Shown here in pieces: positions 20,638 through 29,740 of a stretch of 64,000 nucleotides of DNA. Position numbers and translations under genes: made by a program. The notes beneath the pieces are model-generated. The model did no database searches. It saw only the letters and a list, made by a program, of their open reading frames with translations, and had not been told where the DNA came from. This DNA comes from Emiliania huxleyi CCMP1516 (Eukaryota; Haptophyta; Isochrysidales; Noelaerhabdaceae): positions 559,178-623,177 of the forward strand of contig NW_005198091.1 of assembly GCF_000372725.1 (NCBI RefSeq). The letters are read 5' to 3'. Numbering within the stretch: the stretch's first letter is position 1; every line of letters starts with the position of its first letter.

Positions 20638-21830
20638 TCACACGTCAAACACACCACGAGATCGTGCAGGGCGGGGGTTTAAATATGTAGAGGCAGGCGG
20701 CCGGCAGGCGTGACACAGCCGAGGGTCGACGCCGGAGGCGCCTGCGACGTTGCGACAGAGGGCGTGCGCCGCTTCGGCGGGGTAGGCAGCGTCCGACGGG
20801 CGCGCCTCGGGGCACGAACCCCTCCCGCGGCCTGCGGCGGCCCAGGCGCGCGGCTCGCACACGCAAGCGTTGTACCTTCCAAAGGCGGTGGCCGGGTCGC
20901 TCGCCTCGGAGACGTTGAAGCTGGGCCCGAGCCCGGCGTTGTACGGCTGGGCGGCGCGGATGTCCTTCGCGCCCGCCGTGGTGTGCAGGTGCAGGTACCA
21001 CACGTCGGGCACCACGTGGAAGCACTGAGCCAAGCAGCCGCTCGCAGCAGTCGGCTCCTGGAGGAGGAGGGGCAGGAGGGTGGGGAGGGACCGGCGCGAG
21101 GGGCGTGTGCTCGAGTGTGCCGCGCCTCGTTCTCCGCGGCGCAGGAGCCGAAAGCGTCGAGGCGCCGCACCTGCCTCAGCCCGCCAGCCACGAGGTCCTG
21201 CAGCAGCCCGCAGGCGCTCGCAGCGTCGCTCGCGATGAGGTCGGCGAGCGACGGGCCGGGCTGCGGCCCCGGCCGGCGCGCCGCCACCACTGTCGCGTCT
21301 CCTCTGGCCGCGTCGGGCCGCGAGCAGCAGTCGGCGACGTAGAGCCGCCGTGGCAGCGAGAGCACGTGAGCACCAACCGCCTCACACCGAGGGTCGCGGC
21401 TCACGTCGCAGTCCTCGCCGTAGCCGGAGCCCAGGTCGGCCGCCCAGTCGGGCACATACCCATACTTTCTTTCGCTCGCGTTGCCAGAGGTCGATCCGAG
21501 CGCGATGGCAAATGCTCCCGACGCGTGGACCATCGTCGCCGAGTGGCCGCCGTCGAGCGACACAAAGTCGGCCCAGCGAGGACATGACTCCTCCAGCTCA
21601 CGCAGACGCGGCGTGCCCGGCTGTGCGTGCGCTGCCAGCGCCGCGTAGGCACAGAAGCACCGCTCGCGCGAACCGTGGTGCTCCCACGAGGAGACCACTT
21701 CTTCGCCGGGCCAGGCGGGCAGGGAGCAGGGCGGAGGTGGCGAGCGGGCGCGTGCAAAGAGGGAGGCGAGACAGATCGACACGGCGCACGCCAGAGTGTA
21801 GGAGTGACGGCCGCGCATGCACTTGCGCAT
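20638..21830 (-). CDS. Unrecognised Cys-containing secreted or membrane-anchored protein
   Basis: Two exons, 21830-21126 and 21057-20638, join in frame across a 68-base GC-AG intron to about 374 residues. The start was chosen at MRKCMRGRHS because a basic start followed by LACAVSICLASLFA forms a signal peptide or signal anchor. The frame is also open upstream to 21971. The mature part is rich in Cys and Trp (CPRWADFVSLDGGHSATMV, YGYVPDWAADLGSGYGEDCD, then after the intron GCLAQCFHVVPDVWYLHLHT). I do not recognise the family. The regular Cys spacing suggests an extracytosolic, disulfide-bonded protein. Confidence 0.6.
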
Positions 21831-22080
21831 CTCCTCCACCTTTCGGAGCCAGGCCAACGCGCTGCTGGGCGTTAGTTGCTGGTGATGAGGCGCAGTCGTG
21901 CGAAGGCCATGGAAGATATCGCCCTCAATTTTACTCTCTTTGCGTTGCGTGTTTTCTTTCAGCGATCCCACGACGATTGTGGGGCGCCTTAGGCTGCATA
22001 CATGTTTCCTCGCTCACCGTATCGTTTGCTTTCCGTGTTTCTCTACAGCACCCTCTCGTTTCCTCTCTAGTTTCCCGAGG

Positions 22081-22291
22081 CAAGCGAGCGCTAGTGAACG
22101 CCCAGGGAACCGATATGTATGCCTTACAGTATTTTTATACAATACTCAGGTTCCGCTAGCAAGTCATGAACAGGGTAAGGGAGGGAGGGAGAGCAAACAA
22201 CTGGGAAGTTCACAGCTGAGCTTACCCAGAGAACTCCGTTCTCACCCTTCGCCACAAGCGAGCGCTAGTGAACGCCCAGGGAACCGATATG
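22081..22291. repeat. 37-base direct repeat pair
   Basis: Positions 22081-22117 and 22255-22291 share a 37-base block beginning CAAGCGAGCGCTAGTGAACG and ending AACCGATATG. Copies are 174 bases apart. They flank the first copy of a second direct repeat (22191-22248). Confidence 0.9.
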
Positions 22292-23068
22292 CCATCCCCA
22301 ACCGCCCGAGCGCCCGAGGTGGGCGCTCGGAGGCCGGAGGCATGAGAAGGCCGACATGCGCGCGGGGCGCACGAGCGGCGGAGCGAGAGCGGGCTCGCGT
22401 ATGCCGAACAGCTCGCCGACAGCATCGTCGCGACCGACGCCGCCGCCGAAGGCGGGGGGGGCCGCGGTGACCACCGCCGCCCACGTCGTCCTCCGACGAG
22501 TCGGCGTCGGAGTCTGGGGGGGGGTGGGAGGGTCGGGGCGCACCCGCTCGCGGTCCTTGGCCGCCTTGCCGCCCGCTCCGCCGCCGTCGCCGCCGCCACC
22601 GCCGCCGCCCGGTGGGGGGTCTCCCCCGTCCCCCCTCGGGCTGTGCGGCGGGCTGTGCGGCTTGAGCCTCGAGCCGCTCGAGCTGCTTGCGAAGCACTCG
22701 CAGCTCCTCGGCCGAGTCCACGGGAGCGGGAGGCGCGGCTGGGGCCCCGTCGGTGCCCCCGCCAGCCCCCGAGGGGGGGGGCTCCTGCCCAGAGCCTTCT
22801 TTGGCCTCTGCGGGCCGTACGTCTTGGTCAGCGTCGGAAGCGCGCTTCGGCGCGGATTTGCCCATATCGTTGGGCGCACGGAGCTCGGAGGGAAGGAGAG
22901 GTGGGCTCCTGCCCGAGAAGGTCGCGGGACCTGCGCAGAGCTCGCTCTGCGTGATGCCACTCGAGCTTGGGCGTGCACGCAAGGGCCACGCGCAAGCAAG
23001 AGCAAACAACTGGGAAGTTCACAGCTGAGCTTACCCAGTGCAGAGTGCAGAGAACTCCGTTCTCACCC
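22191..23068. repeat. Direct repeat pair flanking about 750 bases
   Basis: Positions 22191-22248 and 22999-23068 share AGCAAACAACTGGGAAGTTC, CAGCTGAGCTTACCCAG and AGAACTCCGTTCTCACCC. The second copy has a short tandem insertion (GTGCAGAGTGCAGAG). The pair brackets a G/C-rich segment with a weak minus-strand frame, so the block may be an inserted unit or a duplicated edge. Confidence 0.85.
22242..22865 (-). CDS. Hypothetical low-complexity protein
   Basis: A minus-strand frame from the Met in MGKSAPKRASDADQDVRP gives about 207 residues: an acidic/Pro-rich start, a short coiled coil (SAEELRVLRKQLERLEAQ), then an Arg/Gly/Pro-rich tail. The downstream half has competing open frames, so either an intron or decay is possible. 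No domain was recognised. It lies between direct repeats and may belong to a mobile unit rather than to the host. Confidence 0.3.
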   Translation of the reverse strand: MGKSAPKRASDADQDVRPAEAKEGSGQEPPPSGAGGGTDGAPAAPPAPVDSAEELRVLRKQLERLEAQAAQPAAQPEGGRGRPPTGRRRWRRRRRRSGRQGGQGPRAGAPRPSHPPPDSDADSSEDDVGGGGHRGPPRLRRRRRSRRCCRRAVRHTRARSRSAARAPRAHVGLLMPPASERPPRALGRLGMAYRFPGRSLALACGEG

Positions 23069-23156
23069 AAAACTCCGAGAGAGAGAGAGAGATTTTTATT
23101 AACCAACAAGAAATCACGACTCTCACAGTGATTGGGGCTCGGCAGCTTGTTAGCCC

Positions 23157-23654
23157 TCAGCCGAAGCTGGGTCCGGTCCCGTAGCCGAGAGAGCCCGCGC
23201 CGATGAGTTCGACGCGGTCGGGGGGGCCTGCGGAGAGGCCAGCGAGTTGGCGATCGCTGTACTTCATGGTGTCATCAAGTGACTGGCTGACTCGCCAGAG
23301 GTCGATACTCTGGACGACCCATAGGATGCCACGAATGCCTGAAGGAGAGGGAGGCGAGGCCAGAGGCAGGCTCAGCTGCTCTCGGGTGATCCCGCTTTGG
23401 TGGCTGAAGGACCCGATGGTCCTGTCACATTCGTGTTCCGAGTCGTGGGGGTAGAAGAATTCGAGGTGGAATCGAGTCAGCACTTCCTTGTAGTACAGCG
23501 GACCGCCAGGCTCGCCGGCAGCATCCGCAGGGAGGCAGCATATGAGGCACCAGTCTTCTGGAGAGCTCAACAGCTGCGGCCGCGATGGTAGAGTCGGCCG
23601 CGGTTCGAGCGAGCAGCTTTTGGCTGCGGGTTCGAATCGCGGAAGGCTCATGCC
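23157..23654 (-). CDS. Conserved ORF of the dispersed repeat, copy A (165 residues)
   Basis: MSLPRFEPAAKSC leads into PEDWCLICCLPADAAGEP, ECDRTIGSFSHQS, REQLSLPLASPPSPSG, GILWVVQSIDLWRVSQ and VELIGAGSLGYGTGPSFG, then stop. The copy at 51111-51608 differs at about a dozen residues yet is open over its whole length. The frame is also open 17 codons upstream. No known domain was recognised. Two open copies may mean selection or simply recent spread, so whether the ORF is translated is unknown. Confidence 0.45.
   Translation of the reverse strand, partial: GMSLPRFEPAAKSCSLEPRPTLPSRPQLLSSPEDWCLICCLPADAAGEPGGPLYYKEVLTRFHLEFFYPHDSEHECDRTIGSFSHQSGITREQLSLPLASPPSPSGIRGILWVVQSIDLWRVSQSLDDTMKYSDRQLAGLSAGPPDRVELIGAGSLGYGTGPSFG
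23586..23639 (+). promoter_or_regulatory. tRNA-like pol III A and B boxes inside the repeat
   Basis: On the strand opposite to the ORF, TGGTAGAGTCGG (23586-23597) fits an A box and GGTTCGAATCG (23629-23639) fits a B box. They are about 43 bases apart. Between them GCAG-CTTTTGG-CTGC could form an anticodon-like arm. A full cloverleaf does not fold: the T stem and acceptor do not pair. The same boxes lie on the minus strand at 51176-51123. This suggests a tRNA-derived SINE head. Confidence 0.5.
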
Positions 23655-24307
23655 CTCGCGGAGCGACGCGGGTCGCGCGGCGCGCGCGTGTGCGAAATGC
23701 GACAACGAAAGACGACAGGCGCCTGAGCGCTGTACGCCTGAACTTTTGTCGCCGCACTCGCCACCGCCGCCATCTTGACGAGCAGCGCGAGCGCGCTCGT
23801 CGGCGGCCAGCCGTCGCGGGCCGGGCCGAGCCCGACCTCAACCGGCCGCGCCGCCGCAGCTTCAAACTCCGTGGAAATCAGCTGGTTTGGGGTTTGGCAA
23901 ACGCTCAACATGGGCGATCCACCGCTTCCTTTTCGGGACGGACGAAATGATCGCGGAAAAGCGGGACCGCATCGCGACATCGGGGGGGTTCACCATACAT
24001 CGATATATGCCGAGCCTGCTCGGCCTGCGCGCGCGCGCCTCGCCCGAGCGCAGCCACCTGCGGACCTGGCCAGCCTGTTCCTGGCTCGTGCCCAGCCTCT
24101 CCTTCCGCTGCCGCCGGCCTCGCAGTCCCGCCAGCCATCACGCTGCAGAGCCTGCGTAGACGCCACAGACGCCAATTCTGCAGCCCACAGCCCAGGCAAC
24201 TGAGGGCGAGGGCCAGCAGTATACGACGACGACATCTCACACCCCGCGCTGGCCAGCGCCATCAGCCCCTCACAGCCCGGCCCAACCTCCCTTCGCCTCG
24301 CCTCCAG

Positions 24308-24667
24308 TGCCTCCAATCAAGACAACAAAATCCCACAAGACCGGCCACGGCTACGACCTACGTCAAGGCGCATCGCGGTTTCTACCACGACGCGATCTTT
24401 GTCAAGCGCAACAACTTCAACCTACTGCTCCACGAGACGTTCGGCGGCGGCTTCTCGCCCACCGCCGTTCTCAAGCTGCGCCGCCTCGCGCGCAAAGTCG
24501 CGCGCGGCAGCGTTGACCGCACGGCCTACTCGCCCAAGTACTCGCTCTCTTTTATGTCCCACCATGCAGAGCGCATCTCTCTCTCTGTTGTGCGAGGCGT
24601 GAACCGAAGAAGCGCACCCAGAGCGAGCCGGATGGTCGGCATCGGGCTACGGGCTAGAGAGCCCTGA
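24308..24667 (+). pseudogene. Coding-like fragment without start codon
   Basis: An open frame with sensible, non-low-complexity protein (YVKAHRGFYHDAIFVKRNN, then FNLLLHETFGGGFSPTAV and KLRRLARKVARGSVDRTAYS) ends at a TGA at 24665-24667. No Met opens it and no upstream exon could be found. The family is not recognised. It may be the last exon of an unseen gene or a remnant of a repeated gene. Confidence 0.4.
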
Positions 24668-24756
24668 CCCCTAGCTAGGGGGGGTGCGCATTCGCAGGGA
24701 AAGGGCCGTAAAGTAAACACGGGTCTCCGAGGGTTGGCCCCGCACTTGGAGCACTT

Positions 24757-24975
24757 GGAAAAAGAAAGAAAGAAAACAGACAACCCAAGGGAGGGATGGG
24801 AGGACGGTACGCCGCCACCACACAGGGATTTTAGGGGAGAAGTGTGGTGCCTGGTGCTAGCCGTCGCCCACCCTCGGGCGTCTACCACTTCCTATCTCTC
24901 CCCGCAGTTCCTCACCAATTCTCGCAGCGACCTTCATGCTACCTCGCGTTCTTCCCACTCTCGTCGTTCTCTCTC
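24757..24975 (+). repeat. Dispersed upstream repeat, copy 2
   Basis: Matches the reverse complement of 8813-9032. It ends about 60 bases before the start of the plastid-type gene at 25033. A pyrimidine-rich stretch ending in CCGCAG (about 24900-24906) is conserved in both copies and could act as a splice acceptor in a 5' UTR intron. Confidence 0.9.
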
Positions 24976-25032
24976 CTGCTGGAGCACTTGGAGTGCAGTC
25001 ATTTTCTGAGAAGAATTCTTATTTGGGATTCA

Positions 25033-26127
25033 ATGCTGTCTTCGGGTGCTGTCTTCGCTCTGCTCTGCTGCTGCCTCGCCCTGCTGCCGAGCTCGTCTGC
25101 GCTCGTCGCAAACCCGCGCATCGCGTCGACCGCGAGCGTGGCACGTCGCACAAGTGTGCTTGCGGCAGATGCGACAGCGGAGCGCAAAGCAAAGCTCGCA
25201 GCCTTCAACGCCGAGCAAAAGGCGAAGCGGGCTGCCGCGGCGGCAGCTCGTAACGGAGGCAGCAAGGCGGCCGCGCCCAAGCCCGCCTCTTCGCCCTTTG
25301 CTGGCCTTTTCGGCGGCGGCTCGAAGCCCGCGCCGCCGCCGCCGCCGCCGCCGTCGCCGCCAGCCTCGATGTTTGGGTTCGGCGGCGGGAAGGCGGCTCC
25401 CGCCGCAGCCAGCGGAAAACAGGCTCCGGCCAAGAGCCAGAGGGCCGGCGGGACCGGAGTGGACGAGAAGGCTCTCAAGGCGCGCAAGGCGGGCCTCGAC
25501 GCGCTGAAGGTGCTCGCGCGCACCGCGCGCGAAAGGCAGGAGCGCGAAAAGTCGCCACCGCGCGCCAAGCCTCCCGCCAGGCCTCCCGCCAAGCAGAGCG
25601 GCGGGACGAGCGCCTTCTCGCTGCCGCCGCTGTCGCTCCCAGCGATCCCAACGATCCCGATGCCCGCGCCGGCAGCGCAACCTGCGCCGCCGCCGCCGCC
25701 GCCGCCGCTGCCTGCGCCGCCTGCGCTCGCGCCGCCGCCGCCGCCCGGTGCGGGCTTTGACCTCGGCGGGCTGGTCGCCACCTACTCAGAGCTCGCTGCG
25801 GTGAAGGTGCAGCTCGCATTGCTCGAGCAGCGGGACGCGCTGGCCGCCAGCGTGCAAGCCAAGGTGGAGGACGCCCGCGCGGCGCCGGCACGGCTCGCCG
25901 CCGCCGCCAGCGACCAGGCGCAGCGCGCTGCCGCCGAGGCGCAGGACCAGGCGCAGCGTGCAGTCGCCGAGGCCAAGGCCGCGCCCAGCCGCGCTGTCGC
26001 CGGCGCACGAGACGCGGTCGCTTCGGCAAAGGAGGAGGTGGCCAGCCGGGTGAAGGGGGAGCTGGCCGCGGCGGAGGCGAAGGTTCAGGGCCTCACCGAC
26101 GGCGCCAAGGAGCGGCTAGGGCGCTGA
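25033..26127 (+). CDS. Plastid-type targeted Pro/Ala-rich protein
   Basis: A single exon of 364 residues starting at MLSSGAVFALLCCCLALL. A signal peptide (1-24) is followed by an Arg/Ser-rich, acid-poor segment (ANPRIASTASVARRTSVLAA). That is the bipartite pattern used to enter complex plastids. The rest holds basic coiled-coil segments (AERKAKLAAFNAEQKAKRAA), FG-rich strips, three polyproline blocks and a C-terminal Ala/Lys/Glu/Gln helix (about 245-360) with repeated DQAQRA-type units, resembling LEA-like helices. The frame is open upstream to 24844, but that part lies in a dispersed repeat, so 25033 is the better start. No enzyme domain was seen; function is unknown. Confidence 0.7.
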   Translation: MLSSGAVFALLCCCLALLPSSSALVANPRIASTASVARRTSVLAADATAERKAKLAAFNAEQKAKRAAAAAARNGGSKAAAPKPASSPFAGLFGGGSKPAPPPPPPPSPPASMFGFGGGKAAPAAASGKQAPAKSQRAGGTGVDEKALKARKAGLDALKVLARTARERQEREKSPPRAKPPARPPAKQSGGTSAFSLPPLSLPAIPTIPMPAPAAQPAPPPPPPPLPAPPALAPPPPPGAGFDLGGLVATYSELAAVKVQLALLEQRDALAASVQAKVEDARAAPARLAAAASDQAQRAAAEAQDQAQRAVAEAKAAPSRAVAGARDAVASAKEEVASRVKGELAAAEAKVQGLTDGAKERLGR

Positions 26128-26684
26128 TCGCCGACGCGAAAAGGGGGCCTCTAGACTTCGACTGAGCGTTTATCGTTCTCGCATCTCGGGGTTTTGGATT
26201 GGCCATATGCATATCTCGCTCTCGCGGTCGCCTGCGGCTGCGCGCGTGTGTGCGCGCGCCGCGCGCGGCGCCGACGACAATCTCGGACCGATCTCCACTG
26301 CACTCTGCAGGATCCACTGCACATGCGTTCGCGGCGTCCGGTGAGCTCATCTCGAAGCGGCGAATTGTAATAAAACGCTGTACAACACCGAGACTCTAGC
26401 TCTCTCGCGATATATCCCGCACACACGACAACATCTCTCACAACGCACCTCTCCACAAAATACGGTCGATACACGGCACGACGTCGTGTGCGTGCATCGG
26501 GCGGCCGGCAGCGAGTCGGTAGGGGCGCGACGGCGCGGCTCTGCGCTCGGCTCGGGCAGGGCGCGGCCATGGCGGGACGGCGTAGTAGTGGCGGCGGCGC
26601 TCCCCCCAGCCACGTGCGCGCGTGCATGCAGGGGAATGCGCATGTGCATGCACGCAGGCGCGCTGACTTCCGCGGCAGGGCGCT
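26128..26684. other. Intergenic region between convergent genes
   Basis: About 560 bases between two convergent stops. Short open frames on both strands have no domain support. No repeat or RNA was recognised. Confidence 0.45.
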
Positions 26685-27871
26685 CTACTTGAAGCCGCCG
26701 ATGCCGGTGGCGATGCGGAGCTGCTCGTACGACACCCAGAAGACGAGCTGCCACGGGCCGAGGCGCAGCCAGCCGGGCACAAAGCCCTTGTACAGGGCGA
26801 GCGGGCCCTCGTTGCGAACAACCTTGGCCCAGCAGTCGAAGGTGCCGTTGTACGGCATGGTGCCGTCGGGCAGCTTGGCCTGCCCCATGATGCGCGACTT
26901 GGCCACGTCGGCCGGCGTCGAGCAGAGCGAGGCGACGAAGCCAGAGCAGATGGCCGAGGCGAGGTGGCACTTCAGGTTGTCGCCCGTGTAGACGACGATG
27001 GCCTTCTTGGCGGAGTCGTAGGTGGTCAGCTCGCCTGCGTGGGGGCGGGCGGGCGGGCGGGGGGGGGGGGGTGGGAGGCGGGCCGGCGGTGCGGCGGTGC
27101 GAGGCCGAGGCGGCGGCACCGAGGTTGACGAGTGCAGCGCGCAGGATGGCGGGGGAGCAGCCGGCGTAGAAGCCGCCGATGCCGGCCTCCGCCTTGATCT
27201 TCGTGAAGGCGTCGAAGAGGCCGGTGTAGCGTGGCTTGTCGAGCTTGCCCGCCGCGACCAGCCGCCCGTCGCCCTGCATGCGCACCTTGATCAGGTCGCA
27301 CGGCACGGCGATGGCCTGGCCGATGCCGCCCGCAGTCATGCCCGCCGCCATCTTGGCGAGGAGGGGCGCCTGCTCCTTGGGCTTATCGCCGCAGAAGAAG
27401 GCGCGGATGTACTCGTACCCGATCGCGCGGAAGCCCGTGTACGGGATGTGCCGCGCGATGGCGGGAGTCACGCCCGCATACAGGCCGCCGATGCCCTCGT
27501 TCTTCATGATGTTGCCCATCATGCCAACGAAGCCGTGCTTGGTGCCCACAAAGTCCGGCTGGCCCTGCAGCTGCAAGCGCGTCTTCGTGATGTCGATCGG
27601 GACTGCGCGACGGCAGGTGCAGGAAAGTGAGCTGCAGAGCTGCTTGCCGCGCAGGCGCCGCGCACAGGTGCAATTAGCGGCGCGCGCCGCGCGCAGGCGG
27701 ATACGCAGAGGCGCGCGCGGCAGAGCCAGGGCGGCGGGCTGCGGGCGCGGCGGTGCGCGCATGCGCGGGGCGGCGCGCACAGGTCGCGCCCTCCGCCATC
27801 ATCGACGACGTGCCGGTCAGGACGAATTTCTGCGCGATTGCCGCGAAGCCCTTGGCCTCGCCGCCCGGCAT
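26685..27871 (-). CDS. Mitochondrial carrier, UCP4-like
   Basis: Three exons, 27871-27781, 27602-27120 and 27034-26685, join by GT-AG introns to 307 residues, the normal length for the SLC25 family. Three carrier repeats show the signature P-x-D-x-x-K/R: PIDITKTRLQLQGQ, PCDLIKVRMQGDG and PADVAKSRIMGQ. The stretch RAALVNLGELTTYDSAKK and the end LYKGFVPGWLRLGPWQLVFW are closest in pattern to animal UCP4. The protein would sit in the inner mitochondrial membrane. Substrate and any uncoupling activity cannot be read from sequence. The upstream region (27879-28434) is an inverted copy of DNA upstream of the LSD1-like gene. Confidence 0.92.
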
Positions 27872-27878
27872 GGCCTGT

Positions 27879-28434
27879 GACTGGGCCGGCGCCTGCGACG
27901 AGCGAAGCAGGGCCGTCGGGCGCGGTGTTACGCGAGGGATGCGCCGCGGGGTGCAAGGGTATAAGCGCCATTTGTGCAGAGCTTTTCAGAAGCTTGTGGA
28001 GCACGCCGACGAAGAATAATAATCTAGCCGCCGTGCTGGCCTGGAGCCGTCTCCCATCCCTCAACCTATCTGTTTTCTCTCTTTCGTGTTAGTGCCAGTG
28101 CGTGCCAGTCTTGTGCGTGTGCTGTGCGAGGGAGTTTTGTTGTGAAATTCCAGAATTCTCTTGTTGACTCTCCGTCATTCGCCTGTCCTTCTCTCTACTC
28201 TCCCCACCCTCCCTCCTCCCTCCAACACCCAAGTGCCAAGAGCCGAGGAGACCGCGGACGCGGGCGCGAATGACCAGAAGCTGGCCCAGCCGCTCGAGGA
28301 AGTGCGGCGGTACGTCCCGACACCGCCGCCTTCACCCGGGGAGACGGCGGCGGGGCCGCGGCCGAGGAAGTGGAAGAGGGGAAGGCGGGCTCCGCAACCG
28401 TCACCTGACCATCGAAAGCGAACAGAGGGAGGAT
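27879..28434 (-). repeat. Large inverted duplication, copy 1 (UCP4-like upstream region)
   Basis: About 555 bases matching the reverse complement of 32906-33450 with few differences. Shared landmarks are GTTACGCGAGGGATGCGCCG, AAGCTTGTGGAGCACGCCGA, GAATGACCAGAAGCTGG and GAACAGAGGGA. It starts 8 bases upstream of the carrier ATG. It includes GGGTATAAGCGCC, a TATA-like box reduced to GGGTAAGCGCC in the other copy. Confidence 0.97.
28085..28165 (+). repeat. GTGTTAGTGCC repeat family member
   Basis: GTGTTAGTGCCAGTGCGTGC, then CGAGGGAGTTTTGTTGTGAA. It is related to 11-110 (+), 33175-33245 (-), 33508-33585 (-) and 56848-56935 (+). This copy sits inside the inverted duplication. Confidence 0.85.
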
Positions 28435-28440
28435 TCTCAG

Positions 28441-28478
28441 TGACAGTGTATGTATGTAGCTCTTACGAACATTCCCGG
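28441..28478 (+). promoter_or_regulatory. Recurrent upstream motif
   Basis: GTATGTAGCTCTTACGAACA followed by TTCCC, about 150 bases upstream of the IQ-motif gene. Near-identical motifs lie before four other plus-strand genes. Confidence 0.55.
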
Positions 28479-28620
28479 CCACCACGTTCCATCTGTGATC
28501 CTGTGTGAGCTCTGTGTCTTGGTTTGCCAACAACATACCACACCACGTTCCGTCAGCATCTCCACTTACGCGACACAAGTCGTTACGCTTCCAGAGCACA
28601 AACCACACAAACACAGACAT

Positions 28621-29427
28621 ATGCGCCCCGCGTCGGCGGACTCCGGCGCCGGCCGACCCGCCTCACCGTGCCGCGACTCGACCAACAGCTTTGCGCGATC
28701 GCATCAGCGCGCGCAGGCCAAGATGCACCGGGCGGCCCGCGCGAGCTCCGCAGACCGGCGCGCCGGCCCGAGGTGGAGCGCCCCGCCCCTGGAGGCGCGG
28801 GGGCTCAGGCTCGCGGCGCCGCGTTCGAGAAAGTGTGAGACGGGTGCGTTCAACGACTTTGTTGACCTCCTCTCCGCGTCCACGGCCGCCGAGGCCGCCA
28901 CGCTCGTTTCCGAGGCGATGCGCCTGTGCCTGCCGAGGGATGCTGCGGCCGGGGGCGGCATGAGCTCCACCGCGGCTTTGCAACGTGCCCTGTCGGCTCC
29001 GTCGCTTGGCACGTCGTCCATGCTGGCCGAGCAGGTCCAGATGCGTCGCGCGCGAAGCATGCACGGGAGTGCGACCCGCTTGCAAGCTGCGTGGCGCGGC
29101 CGGACGATGAGGAGGGTGTGCCGCTTCTTGCGAGCGCAGCTGGCCAGGCACCGGCGGCTCTGTTGGCTCGCCGACCTGGAGGAGATGACGCTCTTCCTGC
29201 GGCTTGCGGACGCAGCTACATCAATCCAGGCCACCTTCCGTGCACTCCGAGACGCAAAAAAGCACGGCGTCGTGCGCAGTGCCACGCAACGGCCTCACGC
29301 CACCCGGCATGCAGTTAGCGGGCGGCGGCTTAGCTGGCGCGACTCGTGCTCGTCGCTCCCACTCTGTGATGTGACGGTCTACGACCCCCCGTGCATTGCG
29401 GCGTGGCCGCAGCCGCGGTACGTGTGA
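28621..29427 (+). CDS. IQ-motif (calmodulin-binding) protein
   Basis: A single exon of 268 residues from MRPASADSGAGRPA. Two IQ motifs are visible: ATRLQAAWRGRTMRRVCRF (about 149-167) and ATSIQATFRALRDAKKHG (about 198-215), with a helical linker between. IQ motifs bind calmodulin or related EF-hand proteins. The N-terminal 75 residues are Ser/Arg/Ala-rich and the protein is very basic. No motor or kinase domain is present. The frame is open upstream to 28450, but that part covers the recurrent motif and is taken as untranslated. Confidence 0.75.
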   Translation: MRPASADSGAGRPASPCRDSTNSFARSHQRAQAKMHRAARASSADRRAGPRWSAPPLEARGLRLAAPRSRKCETGAFNDFVDLLSASTAAEAATLVSEAMRLCLPRDAAAGGGMSSTAALQRALSAPSLGTSSMLAEQVQMRRARSMHGSATRLQAAWRGRTMRRVCRFLRAQLARHRRLCWLADLEEMTLFLRLADAATSIQATFRALRDAKKHGVVRSATQRPHATRHAVSGRRLSWRDSCSSLPLCDVTVYDPPCIAAWPQPRYV

Positions 29428-29740
29428 TGTTTTCCCCCAGCTTCGCACTTTCCGGCCCTATATGTTGCACGTTGATGTGACCACTGAGAAGGAAGACCTA
29501 GAGATTGACAAAAGGTCGCAGACCGATGAGAAGGGGCACAGTACAAACTAAGGCTCGACTTAAAGAGATAACTCCTTTTTTTTTTGGACTCTTGACGCGA
29601 GGCTCGAGGGGCGAGACCGACGAGAGGAGGCACCCACGAGCGTTCGTATAAGCGCGAGCGGCACGCGCCACAAGGTACACACGAGTAACGAGAGGATAGG
29701 GCTGCCCTCACTTGCGCCCATCCTCGGGACAGTTTGGCCA
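29428..29740. other. Intergenic region between convergent genes
   Basis: About 310 bases with a T-run near 29576. No gene or repeat was seen. Confidence 0.45.

Larger units (their letters stand above)
23085..23705 (-). repeat. ORF-bearing dispersed repeat, copy A
   Basis: Read on the minus strand this is about 95% the same as 51070-51660, from GCGACCCGCGTCGCTCC through the ORF to TCACTGTGAGAG and TTGTTGGTT. It ends beside a GAGAGAGAGAG run at 23082. Partial copies occur at 9440-9590 and 39420-40510. No terminal repeats of its own and no reverse transcriptase or transposase were seen. Confidence 0.93.

Noticed and set aside
22242-22865. Gag-like fragment of a retroelement
   Set aside because: An acidic-to-basic low-complexity frame with a short coiled coil is not enough. 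No zinc knuckle, protease or polymerase pattern was seen nearby.
23581-23645. An intact tRNA gene
   Set aside because: A and B box patterns are present but the T stem and acceptor stem do not pair, and the same sequence recurs inside the dispersed repeat.
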